Part shown: piece by piece, positions 1 to 8,608 of the stretch | How positions within the stretch are numbered: the stretch's first letter is position 1 | Layout: each line of letters begins with the position of its first letter | NCBI RefSeq assembly: GCF_026420865.1 | Contig: NZ_JAPCWC010000008.1 | Span: 62,001-126,000, forward strand | Length of the DNA stretch: 64,000 nt | DNA from: Novosphingobium clariflavum | GTDB taxonomy: Bacteria > Pseudomonadota > Alphaproteobacteria > Sphingomonadales > Sphingomonadaceae | Direction of reading: 5' to 3' | Program-made: the position numbers and the translations under genes | Notes under the pieces: model-generated | Seen by the model: the letters and a program-made list of their open reading frames with translations, nothing else | Database searches by the model: none | What the model was told of the DNA's origin: nothing

Positions 1-1513
1 TGAAGGCGGCGTGACCCGGCGTATCGAGGAAGGTGACGAGATCGCCGCCCTTGGTCTTGATCTGGTAGGCGCCCATGTGCTGCGTGATGCCGCCGGCTTC
101 GCCCTTTACCACGTCGGTGCCGCGCAGGGCATCGAGCAGCGAGGTCTTGCCGTGGTCGACGTGGCCCATGATGGCAACCACGGGCGGACGCGACTTCAGG
201 GTTTCGGGTGCATCGACGTCCACCGAGGTGTCGATGTCGACGTCGCTGTCCGAAACGCGCTGGATGTTGTGGCCGAATTCGGTGACGAGCAGTTCGGCGG
301 TATCCTGGTCGATCGTCTGGTTGACGGTGACCATCATGCCCATCTTGAACATCGCCTTCACAAGGTCGGCGCCCTTCTCGGCCATGCGGTTCGCCAGTTC
401 CTGGACGGTGATCGCCTCGGGGACGATCACGTCGCGGACCTGCTTCTCACGCTGCTGCGACTGGCCGCCGAAGTGGGCACGGCGTTCCTTCTCGCGGGCG
501 CGCTTGAGCGCCGCGAGCGAACGGGCGCGGGCGCCCTCGTCGTCGTTGAGCGCGCGGTTGACCGTGAGCTTGCCCGACTGGCGGCGATCACCGCCCTTGC
601 GGTCACGCTCGGGGGTGCTGCGCGGCGGCGGGGCGCTGGTCTTCTTGGCGCCGGCCGGGCCCTTGGGCGCGCTGCCGGCGTTGCTCGAACCAGCGGCATT
701 GCCGCTTGCATTGCCGCTTGCATTGCCGCCGGCGTTGCCAGCCGTATTGCCACCGGCATTGGCGGGAGCGGCTTCCGGACGGCGCACCGGCTCGGGGCGC
801 TGCACCGGGGTGAAGCGGCGCGGCGCGGGTGCCGGTGCGGCGGCCTGCACAGGTGCCTTGGCGACCGGAGCGGGCGCGGCTGCCGGGGCAGCAGGCGCCG
901 CAGCAGCGGGTGCCTCGGCCGGAGCGGCCTCTGCCGGAGCAGCCTCTGCCGAAGGCGCCTCTGTCGGAGCCTGGGGCGCGGCCACCGGCTGCTGGGCCGG
1001 AGCAGCCGCTTCGGCGCTGGCTGCGGCTTCGGCCGCTTCGCGGGCCTTGACGGCTTCTTCCTCGGCGCGGCGATTGGCTTCGGCGCGCTGCTTCTCTTCC
1101 TCGATCGCGCGCAGCTTCTGTTCCTGCTCGCGGCGGGTGGTTTCCTCCAGCACCGCAAGGCGCGCTTCTTCGGCCTCACGCTGCAGGCGGGCGACACGTT
1201 CCTGCGGGGTTTCACCGGGGATGAAGGTCGGCTTGCGGGGCGCAGGCTGCGGAGCCGGGCGCGCGGGCGCAGCGGCCTGCGGCGCGGGCGTAGCCTGCGG
1301 TGCGGGTGCGGGTGCAGGTGCAGCCTGCGGAGCCGGGGCAGCCTCGGCACCGCCCTCGCCGGGCTTGCCGATCACGCGCTTCTTCTTCACCTCGACCACC
1401 ACCTTGTTGGTGCGGCCGTGGCTGAAGGTCTGCTTGACCTCACCCGCTTCCACTGAGCGCTTAAGCCCAAGCGGCTTGCGGCCCAGGGTCGGTTTGTTGT
1501 CGGTCTCGCTCAT
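1..1513 (-). CDS. infB: Translation initiation factor IF-2 (N-terminal 504 codons, truncated by window edge)
   Basis: IF-2 is the GTPase that brings fMet-tRNA to the 30S subunit. The ATG at 1513 opens with [16 protein letters not shown]. Residues of about 45-340 are a long Ala/Pro/Glu-rich, partly coiled-coil linker with a Gly-Asn-Ala microrepeat (about 690-760), as is common in alphaproteobacterial IF-2. An IF2_N-type segment follows at about residues 360-420 ([18 protein letters not shown]). The G domain begins with the P-loop GHVDHGKTS near residue 446, and the DTPGH switch motif is the last thing visible. The rest of the G domain and domains II-IV lie outside the window. It is last in the visible rimP-nusA-ylxR-infB block. 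Confidence 0.97.
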   Translation of the reverse strand, partial: MSETDNKPTLGRKPLGLKRSVEAGEVKQTFSHGRTNKVVVEVKKKRVIGKPGEGGAEAAPAPQAAPAPAPAPQATPAPQAAAPARPAPQPAPRKPTFIPGETPQERVARLQREAEEARLAVLEETTRREQEQKLRAIEEEKQRAEANRRAEEEAVKAREAAEAAASAEAAAPAQQPVAAPQAPTEAPSAEAAPAEAAPAEAPAAAAPAAPAAAPAPVAKAPVQAAAPAPAPRRFTPVQRPEPVRRPEAAPANAGGNTAGNAGGNASGNASGNAAGSSNAGSAPKGPAGAKKTSAPPPRSTPERDRKGGDRRQSGKLTVNRALNDDEGARARSLAALKRAREKERRAHFGGQSQQREKQVRDVIVPEAITVQELANRMAEKGADLVKAMFKMGMMVTVNQTIDQDTAELLVTEFGHNIQRVSDSDVDIDTSVDVDAPETLKSRPPVVAIMGHVDHGKTSLLDALRGTDVVKGEAGGITQHMGAYQIKTKGGDLVTFLDTPGHAAF

Positions 1514-1536
1514 ATCTCTCGTCTTGCCCTTCGGTC

Positions 1537-2265
1537 TCAATTCGTCGTCGCGGATGCGGCAGCCTGTGCCGGATCCGTGCCACTAGCCATATCGCCCCCG
1601 GCCGCATCGGCGCGGGGTTGCCCCTGGAAATGCAGTAGGCGCTGCAATTGCGCCGCGACTCGGGAAGCCGAGCCGCGATCGTTGAGCGCCAGGTGAACGA
1701 CGTTGTCGCGGCCCAATGCCACAGACAGCGTCTCCCGGTCCAGTGGCAAGCGTGTGCCCTTGAGACCGCTTCCTTCCGCCTCGCTCCCGACTCTCCAGGC
1801 CTGGTCGAGCTTTCGCGAGCCGTCTTCGCTCGCATCGGCGGCATGGGCAAGCCACGTGACCCGGCCCTCACGCGCGTTCTGCGCAATGCGGTCCGAGCCC
1901 ATGAGCAACTTGCCCGACTTCAGTTCGAGCCCCAGCCGGTCGGTCAGCGCGCGGATGAGCGCCTGTTCGATCCTGTTGCCGAGGTCGTCCGGAATGGTGA
2001 GTGCTGCGCCCTTATAGGCGCGCGCCATCGCGCCCTTTAGTTTGCCCTTCACGAGGGCAATTTCAAGGGTCTCGCGTGAAACGCCGATCCACGCGCCGCG
2101 CCCGGGGGCACGCGCGTGGACGTCGGGAAGGACCAGACCGTCCGGCGAAATCGCCAGACGGATCAGGTCTTCACGCGCACCGGTCTCGCCGGAGAGAATG
2201 CATTTCCTCTCCGGACCGGTGCCATCGATGTCGGAGCTTACGCGCTCATTGCGAGGATTCCGCAT
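1537..2265 (-). CDS. YlxR/DUF448 RNA-binding protein with L7Ae-like C-terminal domain
   Basis: This 242-residue protein starts with a YlxR (DUF448) domain: ERKCILSG near residue 19 and the family hallmark GRGAWIG near residue 55. A second part reads as an L7Ae-like nucleic-acid-binding domain ([18 protein letters not shown], then a DGSRKL segment). This two-domain form is typical of alphaproteobacteria, where the gene sits between nusA and infB. I chose the ATG at 2265, which overlaps the end of nusA by 20 bases and starts [11 protein letters not shown]. An upstream in-frame start at 2310 would overlap nusA more deeply. It probably acts on RNA in transcription or ribosome assembly, but its exact role is not established. 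Confidence 0.92.
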   Translation of the reverse strand: MRNPRNERVSSDIDGTGPERKCILSGETGAREDLIRLAISPDGLVLPDVHARAPGRGAWIGVSRETLEIALVKGKLKGAMARAYKGAALTIPDDLGNRIEQALIRALTDRLGLELKSGKLLMGSDRIAQNAREGRVTWLAHAADASEDGSRKLDQAWRVGSEAEGSGLKGTRLPLDRETLSVALGRDNVVHLALNDRGSASRVAAQLQRLLHFQGQPRADAAGGDMASGTDPAQAAASATTN

Positions 2266-3865
2266 CGGCGGCCTCCTCGGTTGCCGGTTCGTCTTCGAAC
2301 CAGTGGGCACGGGCAGCCATGATGATCTCGTTGCCCTGTTCTTCGGTCAGGCCGTACTCGCCAAGCGCGCCGCCCTTGTCCTCGTCACGCGCACGCTTGT
2401 TCACCGTGCCGTCGCGGCGACGCTGCTCGGTGCGCTTCTTGGCGATCAGCTCGTCGGTGGCGAGGTCGGCCAGATCGTCGAGCGTCTTGATGCCGGCCTT
2501 GCCGAGCGTGACCAGCATCGCTTCGGTGAGGTGCGGCAGGTCGGCGAGGCCGTCCTCGACGCCGAGCGCACGGCGTTCCTGGCGGCTTGCCTCTTCGCGG
2601 CGCTCGAGCGCTTCGTGGGCGCGGCTCTGGAGTTCCTCGGCCAGTTCCTCGTCGAAGCCCTCGATGTTGGCCAGTTCGCCGACTTCGATGTAGGCGACCT
2701 CTTCCAGCTCGCTGAAGCCTTCGGCGACCAGCAGCTGCGAGAGCGTCTCGTCGACGTCCAGTTCTTCCTCGAACATCTTCGAGCGCTCGGTGAATTCCTT
2801 CTGGCGCTTCTCCGAGGCTTCCGCCTCGGTCATGATGTCGATCTGCGAGCCGGTCAGCTGCGAGGCAAGGCGCACGTTCTGGCCGCGACGGCCGATCGCC
2901 AGCGACAGCTGGTCATCGGGAACGACGACTTCGATGCGGCTTTCTTCCTCGTCGATGACGACGCGGCTGACCGTGGCGGGCTGGAGGCCGTTGACGACGA
3001 ACGTCGCGGTGTCCTCGCTCCAGGGGATGATGTCGATCTTTTCGCCCTGCAGTTCCTGCACGACGGCCTGGACGCGGCTGCCCTTCATGCCGACGCAGGC
3101 GCCGACCGGGTCGATCGAATGGTCGTTGCTGATCACGCCGATCTTGGCGCGCGAGCCCGGATCGCGGGCTGCGGCCTTGATCTCGATGATGCCGTCGTAG
3201 ATTTCGGGCACTTCCTGCGCGAAGAGCTTCTTCATGAAGTCCGGGTGGGCGCGCGAAAGGAAGATCTGCGGACCACGGTTCTGGCGCTCGACACGCAGGA
3301 CCAGCGCACGGACGCGCTCACCGACGCGGGCGGCTTCGCGGGGGATCTGCTGGTCGCGGCGGATCACGCCCTCGGCGCGGCCGAGGTTGACGATCACGTG
3401 GCCGAATTCGACCGACTTGATCACGCCGGTGATCACTTCGCCGACGCGGTCCTTGAATTCCTCGTACTGACGGTCACGCTCGGCGTCGCGGACCTTCTGG
3501 AAGATCACCTGCTTGGCCGACTGCGCGTCGATGCGACCGAGGTCCACCGGGGGCAGCGGATCGACGATGAAGTCGCCGAGCTGCGCGCCCTTCTGGAGCT
3601 TTTCGGCCTGCTTGAGGTCGACCTGCTTGAAGTAGTCCTCGACATGCTCGACCACTTCGACGACGCGCCACAGGCGCAAGTCGCCGGTGCGCGGATCGAG
3701 CTTGGCGCGGATGTCGTTCTCGGCGCCGTAACGGTTACGGGCCGACTTCTGGATCGCTTCTTCCATCGCCTCGATGACGATCGACTTGTCGATCATCTTC
3801 TCCGACGCGACCGAGTTCGCGATTGCAAGCAGCTCGGCGCGGTTGGCGGAAATCGCACTGGCCAT
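2246..3865 (-). CDS. nusA: Transcription termination/antitermination protein NusA
   Basis: NusA binds RNA polymerase and nascent RNA and controls pausing, termination and antitermination. The 539-residue product has the family order: NusA N-terminal domain (about 1-130), S1 domain (about 135-200, with [20 protein letters not shown]), two KH domains ([19 protein letters not shown]; then [19 protein letters not shown]), and an acidic C-terminal region with paired helix-hairpin-helix repeats (about 365-500). The start is the ATG at 3865, three bases downstream of the rimP stop. The stop overlaps the start of ylxR, so translation of the block is probably coupled. Confidence 0.98.
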   Translation of the reverse strand: MASAISANRAELLAIANSVASEKMIDKSIVIEAMEEAIQKSARNRYGAENDIRAKLDPRTGDLRLWRVVEVVEHVEDYFKQVDLKQAEKLQKGAQLGDFIVDPLPPVDLGRIDAQSAKQVIFQKVRDAERDRQYEEFKDRVGEVITGVIKSVEFGHVIVNLGRAEGVIRRDQQIPREAARVGERVRALVLRVERQNRGPQIFLSRAHPDFMKKLFAQEVPEIYDGIIEIKAAARDPGSRAKIGVISNDHSIDPVGACVGMKGSRVQAVVQELQGEKIDIIPWSEDTATFVVNGLQPATVSRVVIDEEESRIEVVVPDDQLSLAIGRRGQNVRLASQLTGSQIDIMTEAEASEKRQKEFTERSKMFEEELDVDETLSQLLVAEGFSELEEVAYIEVGELANIEGFDEELAEELQSRAHEALERREEASRQERRALGVEDGLADLPHLTEAMLVTLGKAGIKTLDDLADLATDELIAKKRTEQRRRDGTVNKRARDEDKGGALGEYGLTEEQGNEIIMAARAHWFEDEPATEEAADAESSQ

Positions 3866-3868
3866 GGC

Positions 3869-4429
3869 TTAGTCTTCCTGTTCCTCGACGATCTCGTCGG
3901 CCCCGCTGACGTCCAGCGGGCGGGTTGCGGCGATCAGCTTGTCGGTAAGGACGAGCCTTGCGGAATGAATGATGTCCAGCGGGAACGTGACGCGGCCGGA
4001 CTTCTTGTCGTCGACCGTGACCTGGTCGCCGTCGATGCCGACGAGTTCGCCGGTCAGCCCCTTGCGGTTGCCGTCGACCGGCGCCGTCAGGTTCACCTTG
4101 ACCTCATGCCCGGCCCAGTTCGCATAGTCCTTGGGGCGGGTCAGCGGACGGTCGATGCCCGGCGAGCTGACTTCGAGACGATAGGCTTCCTCGATCAGCA
4201 CGTCGCCGGCTTCTTCCAGCGCGTCCATGCGATCGGAAATGCGGTGCGAGAGCTTCACGCAGTCCTCGATCACCAGCTGACCCGTTGCCGGGTTCTCCGC
4301 CATGATCTGCAGCGCGATCTCGTCGTCGCCCACTTCGCTCTTGCCGAACACACGCACGCGCACGAGATCGAAGCCGAGGGCGGTAACCTCCGGTTCGATG
4401 ACTTCAATAAGGCGTGCGATGTCGGCCAA
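3869..4429 (-). CDS. rimP: Ribosome maturation factor RimP (TTG start)
   Basis: RimP assists late maturation of the 30S subunit. The 186-residue product has the N-terminal alpha/beta domain (ADIARLIEVIEPEVTALGFD) and the C-terminal SH3-like domain (VKVNLTAPVDGNRKGLTGELVGIDG), with the conserved YRLEVSSPGIDRPLT between them. An ATG lies 63 codons upstream, but that extension has no family similarity. The TTG at 4427-4429 is preceded by a good ribosome binding site (CGGAGAA, 4436-4442) and starts exactly where homologues start, so I choose it. It is the first gene of the rimP-nusA-ylxR-infB block. Confidence 0.93.
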   Translation of the reverse strand: MADIARLIEVIEPEVTALGFDLVRVRVFGKSEVGDDEIALQIMAENPATGQLVIEDCVKLSHRISDRMDALEEAGDVLIEEAYRLEVSSPGIDRPLTRPKDYANWAGHEVKVNLTAPVDGNRKGLTGELVGIDGDQVTVDDKKSGRVTFPLDIIHSARLVLTDKLIAATRPLDVSGADEIVEEQED

Positions 4430-4931
4430 GCCGTATTCTCCGAATCGATTCGTTGCTGTGAAACCGGCCACCGGGGCAACGCAGTTTCGCGCCGGCCCCT
4501 TCCGGCGCCAGCCCGAACCTTGTTTCACCAATGTCGGGATGAGGCGCAGATAAGCGCATTGCCGGAAAAACGCAAGAGCGAGAGTCGCAGCCGCGGCGAC
4601 GCGGGCACAAGGGCGCATGAACCGCCGTAAACGGCACCGACCCGCCGCCTTGGCGACCTCCCGTCAGGACACACGCCGGGAAGTCAGCCGGTTTCTCCAC
4701 CTTGGCGAAAGGACCCGAGGGTCGCGTTCGGGCCCGCCAGGAGAGCGACGGATCGGTGCCGCCAACCCGCCACCAGAGTGGCGAGCGCACCTCACAGGAC
4801 ATGCAGGCCGGGCGGGATCGTGTGTGGGGGTGGGGCCCACCCGGCCTGCGTCCGGCGACGGAGGGAGGTGTCGCCGAACCACGTCATTCTTGTTGCCGGC
4901 GCGGGCATGATCGCCCCGCGCCCCGCAGGCG
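4430..4931. other. Non-coding stretch upstream of rimP with two stable hairpins
   Basis: I see no convincing gene in these 500 bases. It must hold the promoter and leader of the rimP operon on the minus strand. Two strong inverted repeats lie close together: 4803-4816 with 4836-4849 (GCAGGCCGGGCGGG against CCCACCCGGCCTGC, one mismatch) and 4853-4859 with 4870-4876 (CGGCGAC against GTCGCCG). Neither is followed by a T-run on either strand. They could be a structured leader, an end of the upstream transcript, or a small RNA. I found no tRNA, SRP RNA or RNase P signature. Confidence 0.5.
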
Positions 4932-5249
4932 CTACCCCGCGCCTGCCATCAGACCTGCCTGGCGCATGCTGGCAACGCTGCGCCCGCCGATCACGAGATG
5001 GTCGAACAGATCAAGGTCCACCGCCCGGCATACCGCGGCGATCTGGCGCGTGGCGACAACGTCGGCCCGGCTCGGCCGATAGCTGCCGGAGGGATGGTTG
5101 TGCGCCAGCACGATGCCCGCCGCGTCACAGGCCAGCGCCCGCTGGACCAGCATCCGATAGCTGCTGCCGATCGAGGCGACGCCGCCGGCGACGCACACCG
5201 CCTCGCCGATCAGCCGCCCGGCGCGGTCGAACGGCAGTTCCACCAGCAC
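4932..5249 (-). CDS. JAMM/RadC-like (JAB) domain protein, start uncertain
   Basis: The C-terminal 105 residues are the MPN/JAMM domain of the RadC family: an E in the LIGEAVC strand, the metal-binding HNHPSG signature, a downstream Asp in PSRAD, and DHLVIGG. The N-terminal helix-hairpin-helix domain of full RadC is missing. The frame is open much further upstream, but there it overlaps the membrane protein at 5276-5779 in another frame. In-frame candidates are GTG at 5249 (used here, just after the upstream stop), GTG at 5480 and ATG at 5528. Homology seems to begin around 5255-5340, so the given start may be slightly short. RadC-type proteins are associated with DNA repair contexts and mobile elements, but no enzymatic role is settled. 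Confidence 0.7.
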   Translation of the reverse strand: MLVELPFDRAGRLIGEAVCVAGGVASIGSSYRMLVQRALACDAAGIVLAHNHPSGSYRPSRADVVATRQIAAVCRAVDLDLFDHLVIGGRSVASMRQAGLMAGAG

Positions 5250-5275
5250 TTCCCGGCCAAGCCGGCCAAGCCGGA

Positions 5276-5779
5276 CTACCAGCGTTTCGAGTAACCGGCT
5301 CGAGAGCGGACGGACCCGGCAGTATCCCGGGACCAGATCTGCCAGGAACGATCGCTGCCATCCCGCCGCATCCGGCGCATATGCATCAGCGTCCCCGCCA
5401 GCAGCACCGCAAGCGCCAGCCCCGTCGGCGTACTGCGCATCACGGCATAGACCACCGGCGGGATGCCGATGTCCGCCCACCGTGCGAAATGCGCGCTGAG
5501 GCTCAGCAATTGCAGCGAAGTTGCCCATAACGGCCAGATCCTCATCGCGTGAAGCGCCAGCATGCCGAAACCGATGGTCCCTACCAGGTCCGTCAGGAGC
5601 GACAGCGGGTCCACGGTCCGGAAGCCGCTGGGAAGGAAGATCTCGGCGGTAGCCTCGAACCCGACCATCGCAAGGATGACCACGGCGCCCCAGCGTTCGG
5701 GAGCCCCACCCTTCCACAGCGCCAATGCCAGCGAAACGACCAGGAGCAGGAAGAAAACCAATTGTTCCGAATTGATCAC
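5276..5779 (-). CDS. Small multi-pass inner-membrane protein of unknown function
   Basis: The 167-residue product starts at a GTG (5777-5779) preceded by AAGGGG at a suitable distance. Its first 20 residues are very hydrophobic (LVFFLLLVVSLALALW). Three further hydrophobic stretches follow (about residues 30-50, 60-85 and 105-130), so four transmembrane helices are likely. The C-terminus is basic (MHMRRMRR) and probably cytoplasmic. I do not recognise the family. It ends inside the open frame of the downstream JAMM protein, which suggests coupled expression. Confidence 0.72.
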   Translation of the reverse strand: MINSEQLVFFLLLVVSLALALWKGGAPERWGAVVILAMVGFEATAEIFLPSGFRTVDPLSLLTDLVGTIGFGMLALHAMRIWPLWATSLQLLSLSAHFARWADIGIPPVVYAVMRSTPTGLALAVLLAGTLMHMRRMRRDGSDRSWQIWSRDTAGSVRSRAGYSKRW

Positions 5780-5799
5780 ACCAGCCCCTTCGCCATCGA

Positions 5800-6138
5800 T
5801 CAGGCGGCGGTTGCCACCATCGCGCCGATCTCTTCCGCAGTCATCTCCGCGAGACGTGCTTCATCGGGGCAGCGGATCGGAATGTCCATGGTTTCCGCGA
5901 TCTTCGAGAGGTCGCGGTGCGCCCGCACCAGTTCGAGACGGGCATCCATCAGGCTCTGCTGCAGCCGGGCGACGCGCGCCATCGGCTGCTGGCCAAGCCG
6001 GGCCGCTTCCTCGGTGACGATACGCGCCCGGGCGATCTCGGCAAAAAGCTCGCTCGACTTGGCGAGCAATTCGTCCATGTCGTTCTCGACCGAGCGAATG
6101 GTGCGTGCGATCCGCATGCCTGCGATTTCCGGTGTCAT
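5800..6138 (-). CDS. Conserved helical hypothetical protein
   Basis: This 112-residue protein begins MTPEIAGMRIARTIRS and is almost entirely charged alpha-helix, probably a coiled coil through about residues 10-90. It has no signal peptide and no membrane segment. The ATG at 6138 follows purine-rich sequence (TTAGAGG). It lies between a membrane protein gene and a LuxR-HTH membrane protein gene on the same strand, so the three may form a transcription unit. I cannot assign a function. Confidence 0.72.
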   Translation of the reverse strand: MTPEIAGMRIARTIRSVENDMDELLAKSSELFAEIARARIVTEEAARLGQQPMARVARLQQSLMDARLELVRAHRDLSKIAETMDIPIRCPDEARLAEMTAEEIGAMVATAA

Positions 6139-6225
6139 GCCTCTAACCCCTATCTGCGCCTTGGCGCCGGTTCCCGTGACGGAGGCATCGGCAGCGGCCA
6201 GGCACGAGAGCAAGGGCAGGCGCCG

Positions 6226-6750
6226 CTAGATCAGCCGCCCCAGGACATCGGCGATCGACAGCGTTGCCGCCAGCGTCACCGCCATCATCAGGGCCAGCAC
6301 GATTACCGCGACGATGCGCCCGGCCCGGCCGAACTTCGCATCGAAAGCCTCCAGACCCGCCGGTTCGATCGTCGGGGCTCCGTACCAGTCCGGATGCCGC
6401 TCCATCGGGCGGGCATCGGAGAGAACGAAGACCGGATCGACCGGCAAGTCCTGATCCGCTTCATCCGGCAGCGCGGGGTCGGCGTCGACACGGGAAAAAT
6501 CACATAGGGGTTTGCCACATAGCTCGACCAGCTGGGCATAGAGGCGCGCGGTATCCTTGCGGTTGACCGTTCCCCACTTGTCGCGCACGGCACCGATCCG
6601 CTGATCCACGGTGTTGGGCGCAATCGCCAGCTCACGGGCGATTTCCTTGGTGGTGCGATGCATGACCAGCAGGTCCAGCACCTCGACCTGCTTGTCGGTC
6701 AGGCTGCCCAGCATGGCCTTGCCTTCCGCAATGTCGGTCACGTCGTCCAC
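6226..6750 (-). CDS. LuxR-type HTH protein with a C-terminal transmembrane anchor
   Basis: The 174-residue product starts at GTG 6748-6750 after GAGGG. Residues of about 15-70 form a LuxR/GerE-type helix-turn-helix (LTDKQVEVLDLLVMHRTTKE, then LAIAPNTVDQRIGAVRDKWG). The C-terminus holds a single hydrophobic helix (IVAVIVLALMMAVTLAATLS). The usual LuxR layout puts the HTH at the C-terminus after a sensing domain. Here the DNA-binding domain is at the N-terminus and is tethered to the membrane. The gene is upstream of, and co-directional with, the small genes at 4932-6138. Target and signal are unknown. Confidence 0.85.
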   Translation of the reverse strand: MDDVTDIAEGKAMLGSLTDKQVEVLDLLVMHRTTKEIARELAIAPNTVDQRIGAVRDKWGTVNRKDTARLYAQLVELCGKPLCDFSRVDADPALPDEADQDLPVDPVFVLSDARPMERHPDWYGAPTIEPAGLEAFDAKFGRAGRIVAVIVLALMMAVTLAATLSIADVLGRLI

Positions 6751-6919
6751 ACTGCCCTCAATCGGTGTATCCCAGGGTCCATGCCCGCCGGGCTACTATA
6801 CCAGAACACCACCCTATACGGGCAGTCCCTTAAAGAAAATATCTTCAGGAAATCAGTCGCCGGATGTCCGGCTTTCCCAAGTCCGCCCAGAAAAACCCCA
6901 TACGGGTTCACCGGGCCCC

Positions 6920-8059
6920 TTAAACCGATTCGGTGTCCGAAAGCGAATCCCGCCGCCCGGCAGCCAAAGACGGCGCCACAATCATATCGGCGGAAAGGCG
7001 ATGCCGTTTGATCGCATGGCGCAACTGGTCGTAACTCAATCCCAGCGCCGCCGCCGCCCGCCGCTGGTTCCAGCGATGCCCCTCCAGCGCCTCGACCAGC
7101 AGCGCCCGCTCGTAGGCCTCGACCGCGCCCCGCAAGTCGCGCCCGGCACGAGGCGGACCTGCCGAAACCGGCACAGATTGCACCGCAGGCGGAACCGGCA
7201 CATCGGCAAGCGGCGACACGCGCACCGGCCCCGGAACTGGCCCCGGAACTGGCCCCGCCCCCGGAACTGTCACCGGCTCGGCCCGCCAGGGATAATCGAA
7301 CGGGTCGAAGACGATTCGCGCGATCGGCTCCTCCTCCAACCCCCAGCGGTAGACCGCCCGCTCCACCACATTGCGCAGTTCACGCACGTTGCCGGGCCAG
7401 CGATGCGCCTCCAGCGCCGCCATCGCCTCGGCCGCGAAGCCCGGCCAGCGATCCCACTCCAGCTCGCTGGCCATGCGGCGCCCATAATAATCGGCCAGTT
7501 CGAACACATCCCCTTCCCGCGCCCGCAGCGGCGGCAGGTTGATGACCTCGAAGCTGAGCCGGTCGAGCAGGTCGGCGCGGAACGTCCCCTCCTCCACCAT
7601 GCGCGGCAGGTCGGCATTGGTGGCGCCGACGATGCGCACATCGACCTGCACCGGCCGCGAGGCGCCGATCCGCGCGACCTCGCCATATTCGATGGCGCGC
7701 AGCAGCCGCTCCTGCGCCGCCATCGACAGGGTGCCGAGTTCGTCGAGGAACAGGGTCCCGCGATCGGCCTCCTCGAAGCGCCCTGCCCGCGCCCGCACCG
7801 CGCCGGTGAAGGCCCCCGCCTCGTGCCCGAACAGTTCCGCCTCGATCAGCGTCTCGGGCAGCGCCGCGCAGTTGAGCGTGACCAGCGGCTCCCCCCAGCG
7901 CGGCGAGAGGTGGTGGAGCCGCTGGGCGATCAGTTCCTTGCCGGTCCCCCGCTCACCGATCACCAGCACCGGGCGGCGCACGGCAGCGGCACGGCTCGCC
8001 CGCTCGACCGCGTCGAGGAAGGCCGAGGACTGGCCGATGAACTGGACTTCGCGCTCCAT
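6920..8059 (-). CDS. pspF: Phage shock protein operon transcriptional activator PspF (sigma-54 dependent)
   Basis: PspF is an AAA+ activator that remodels sigma-54 RNA polymerase at psp promoters and is normally held inactive by PspA. The 379-residue product has no N-terminal sensory domain, as expected. Visible motifs are Walker A GERGTGKE (residues 35-42), the sigma-54-contacting GAFTGA loop (82-87), Walker B GTLFLDELG (101-109) and a Fis-type HTH at the C-terminus (NQRRAAAALGLSYDQLRHAI). A Pro/Gly/Val repeat links the AAA+ and HTH parts. I start at ATG 8059 (MEREVQFIG) rather than the TTG six bases upstream. The gene diverges from the psp operon across a sigma-54 promoter. Confidence 0.95.
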   Translation of the reverse strand: MEREVQFIGQSSAFLDAVERASRAAAVRRPVLVIGERGTGKELIAQRLHHLSPRWGEPLVTLNCAALPETLIEAELFGHEAGAFTGAVRARAGRFEEADRGTLFLDELGTLSMAAQERLLRAIEYGEVARIGASRPVQVDVRIVGATNADLPRMVEEGTFRADLLDRLSFEVINLPPLRAREGDVFELADYYGRRMASELEWDRWPGFAAEAMAALEAHRWPGNVRELRNVVERAVYRWGLEEEPIARIVFDPFDYPWRAEPVTVPGAGPVPGPVPGPVRVSPLADVPVPPAVQSVPVSAGPPRAGRDLRGAVEAYERALLVEALEGHRWNQRRAAAALGLSYDQLRHAIKRHRLSADMIVAPSLAAGRRDSLSDTESV

Positions 8060-8159
8060 TCCCAAATGTTAGCGAAATTTCCCATTCATTGGCAATTCAT
8101 ATTTCCAGCGCATCCGAGACAAGACACTGAAATCACGCAATTCCGCCATTTCCGCAATT

Positions 8160-8174
8160 TGGCACACCCCTTGC
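8160..8174 (+). promoter_or_regulatory. Sigma-54 (-24/-12) promoter of the psp operon
   Basis: TGGCAC-N5-TTGC matches the sigma-54 consensus exactly, with GG at 8161-8162 and GC at 8173-8174, ten bases apart. It faces the psp genes and lies about 45 bases before the first start codon. The divergent gene encodes PspF, the matching activator. The AT-rich stretch just upstream (8075-8160) is the likely region for PspF and IHF binding. Confidence 0.9.
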
Positions 8175-8219
8175 GAAGCATTGGGCAATCTCACTGATCC
8201 CAACCGAAGGACCGATGCC

Positions 8220-8408
8220 ATGCCGTTCCATGAAGCTCCCGCAGCCAGCCGCGACGCCGCCGGCGCCCCGGTGCGCAGCAAGCTCGACTGGGCGATCCTC
8301 ATCAGCATCCTGGCGATGGGTTCGCTCAACCTCGTGGCCATGAGCGATCAGTTCGCCACCAAGGCCCATGCGGCGGCCCCCGTGTGCATGGGGAGCCACC
8401 TGCAATGA
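8220..8408 (+). CDS. Small single-span membrane protein, first gene of the psp operon
   Basis: This 62-residue protein has a charged N-terminus ([15 protein letters not shown]), one hydrophobic helix ([19 protein letters not shown]) and a short polar tail. ATG 8220 is preceded by GAAGGA eight bases away, and it is the first gene after the sigma-54 promoter. By position it is probably an accessory envelope-stress membrane protein. It is not recognisably PspB, PspC or PspD. Confidence 0.8.
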   Translation: MPFHEAPAASRDAAGAPVRSKLDWAILISILAMGSLNLVAMSDQFATKAHAAAPVCMGSHLQ

Positions 8409-8608
8409 GCAGGCTCGACGCGGAGATCGAAATTCTCCAGACTTCGGGCCAGGCCGCCGGCAGCGCCCGGGACGGCCGCGCCCGCCCTTTCGATCCGAGC
8501 CAGCTCGGTTTCGAGAACCGGACGCGGACAGGCGGCAACCACGGCACCACGGGCTTCAAGGCTTCGGGCATCAATAATTCGGGCTTCGGCACCAAAGGAA
8601 CGACCACG

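Noticed and set aside
2042..4630. An 862-codon plus-strand frame over nusA and rimP
   Set aside because: It is fully antisense to nusA and rimP, which have unambiguous domains.
4430..4931. Possible tRNA, 4.5S or RNase P RNA in the rimP upstream region
   Set aside because: No T-arm GGTTCGA motif, no SRP tetraloop core and no RNase P conserved segments were found on either strand.
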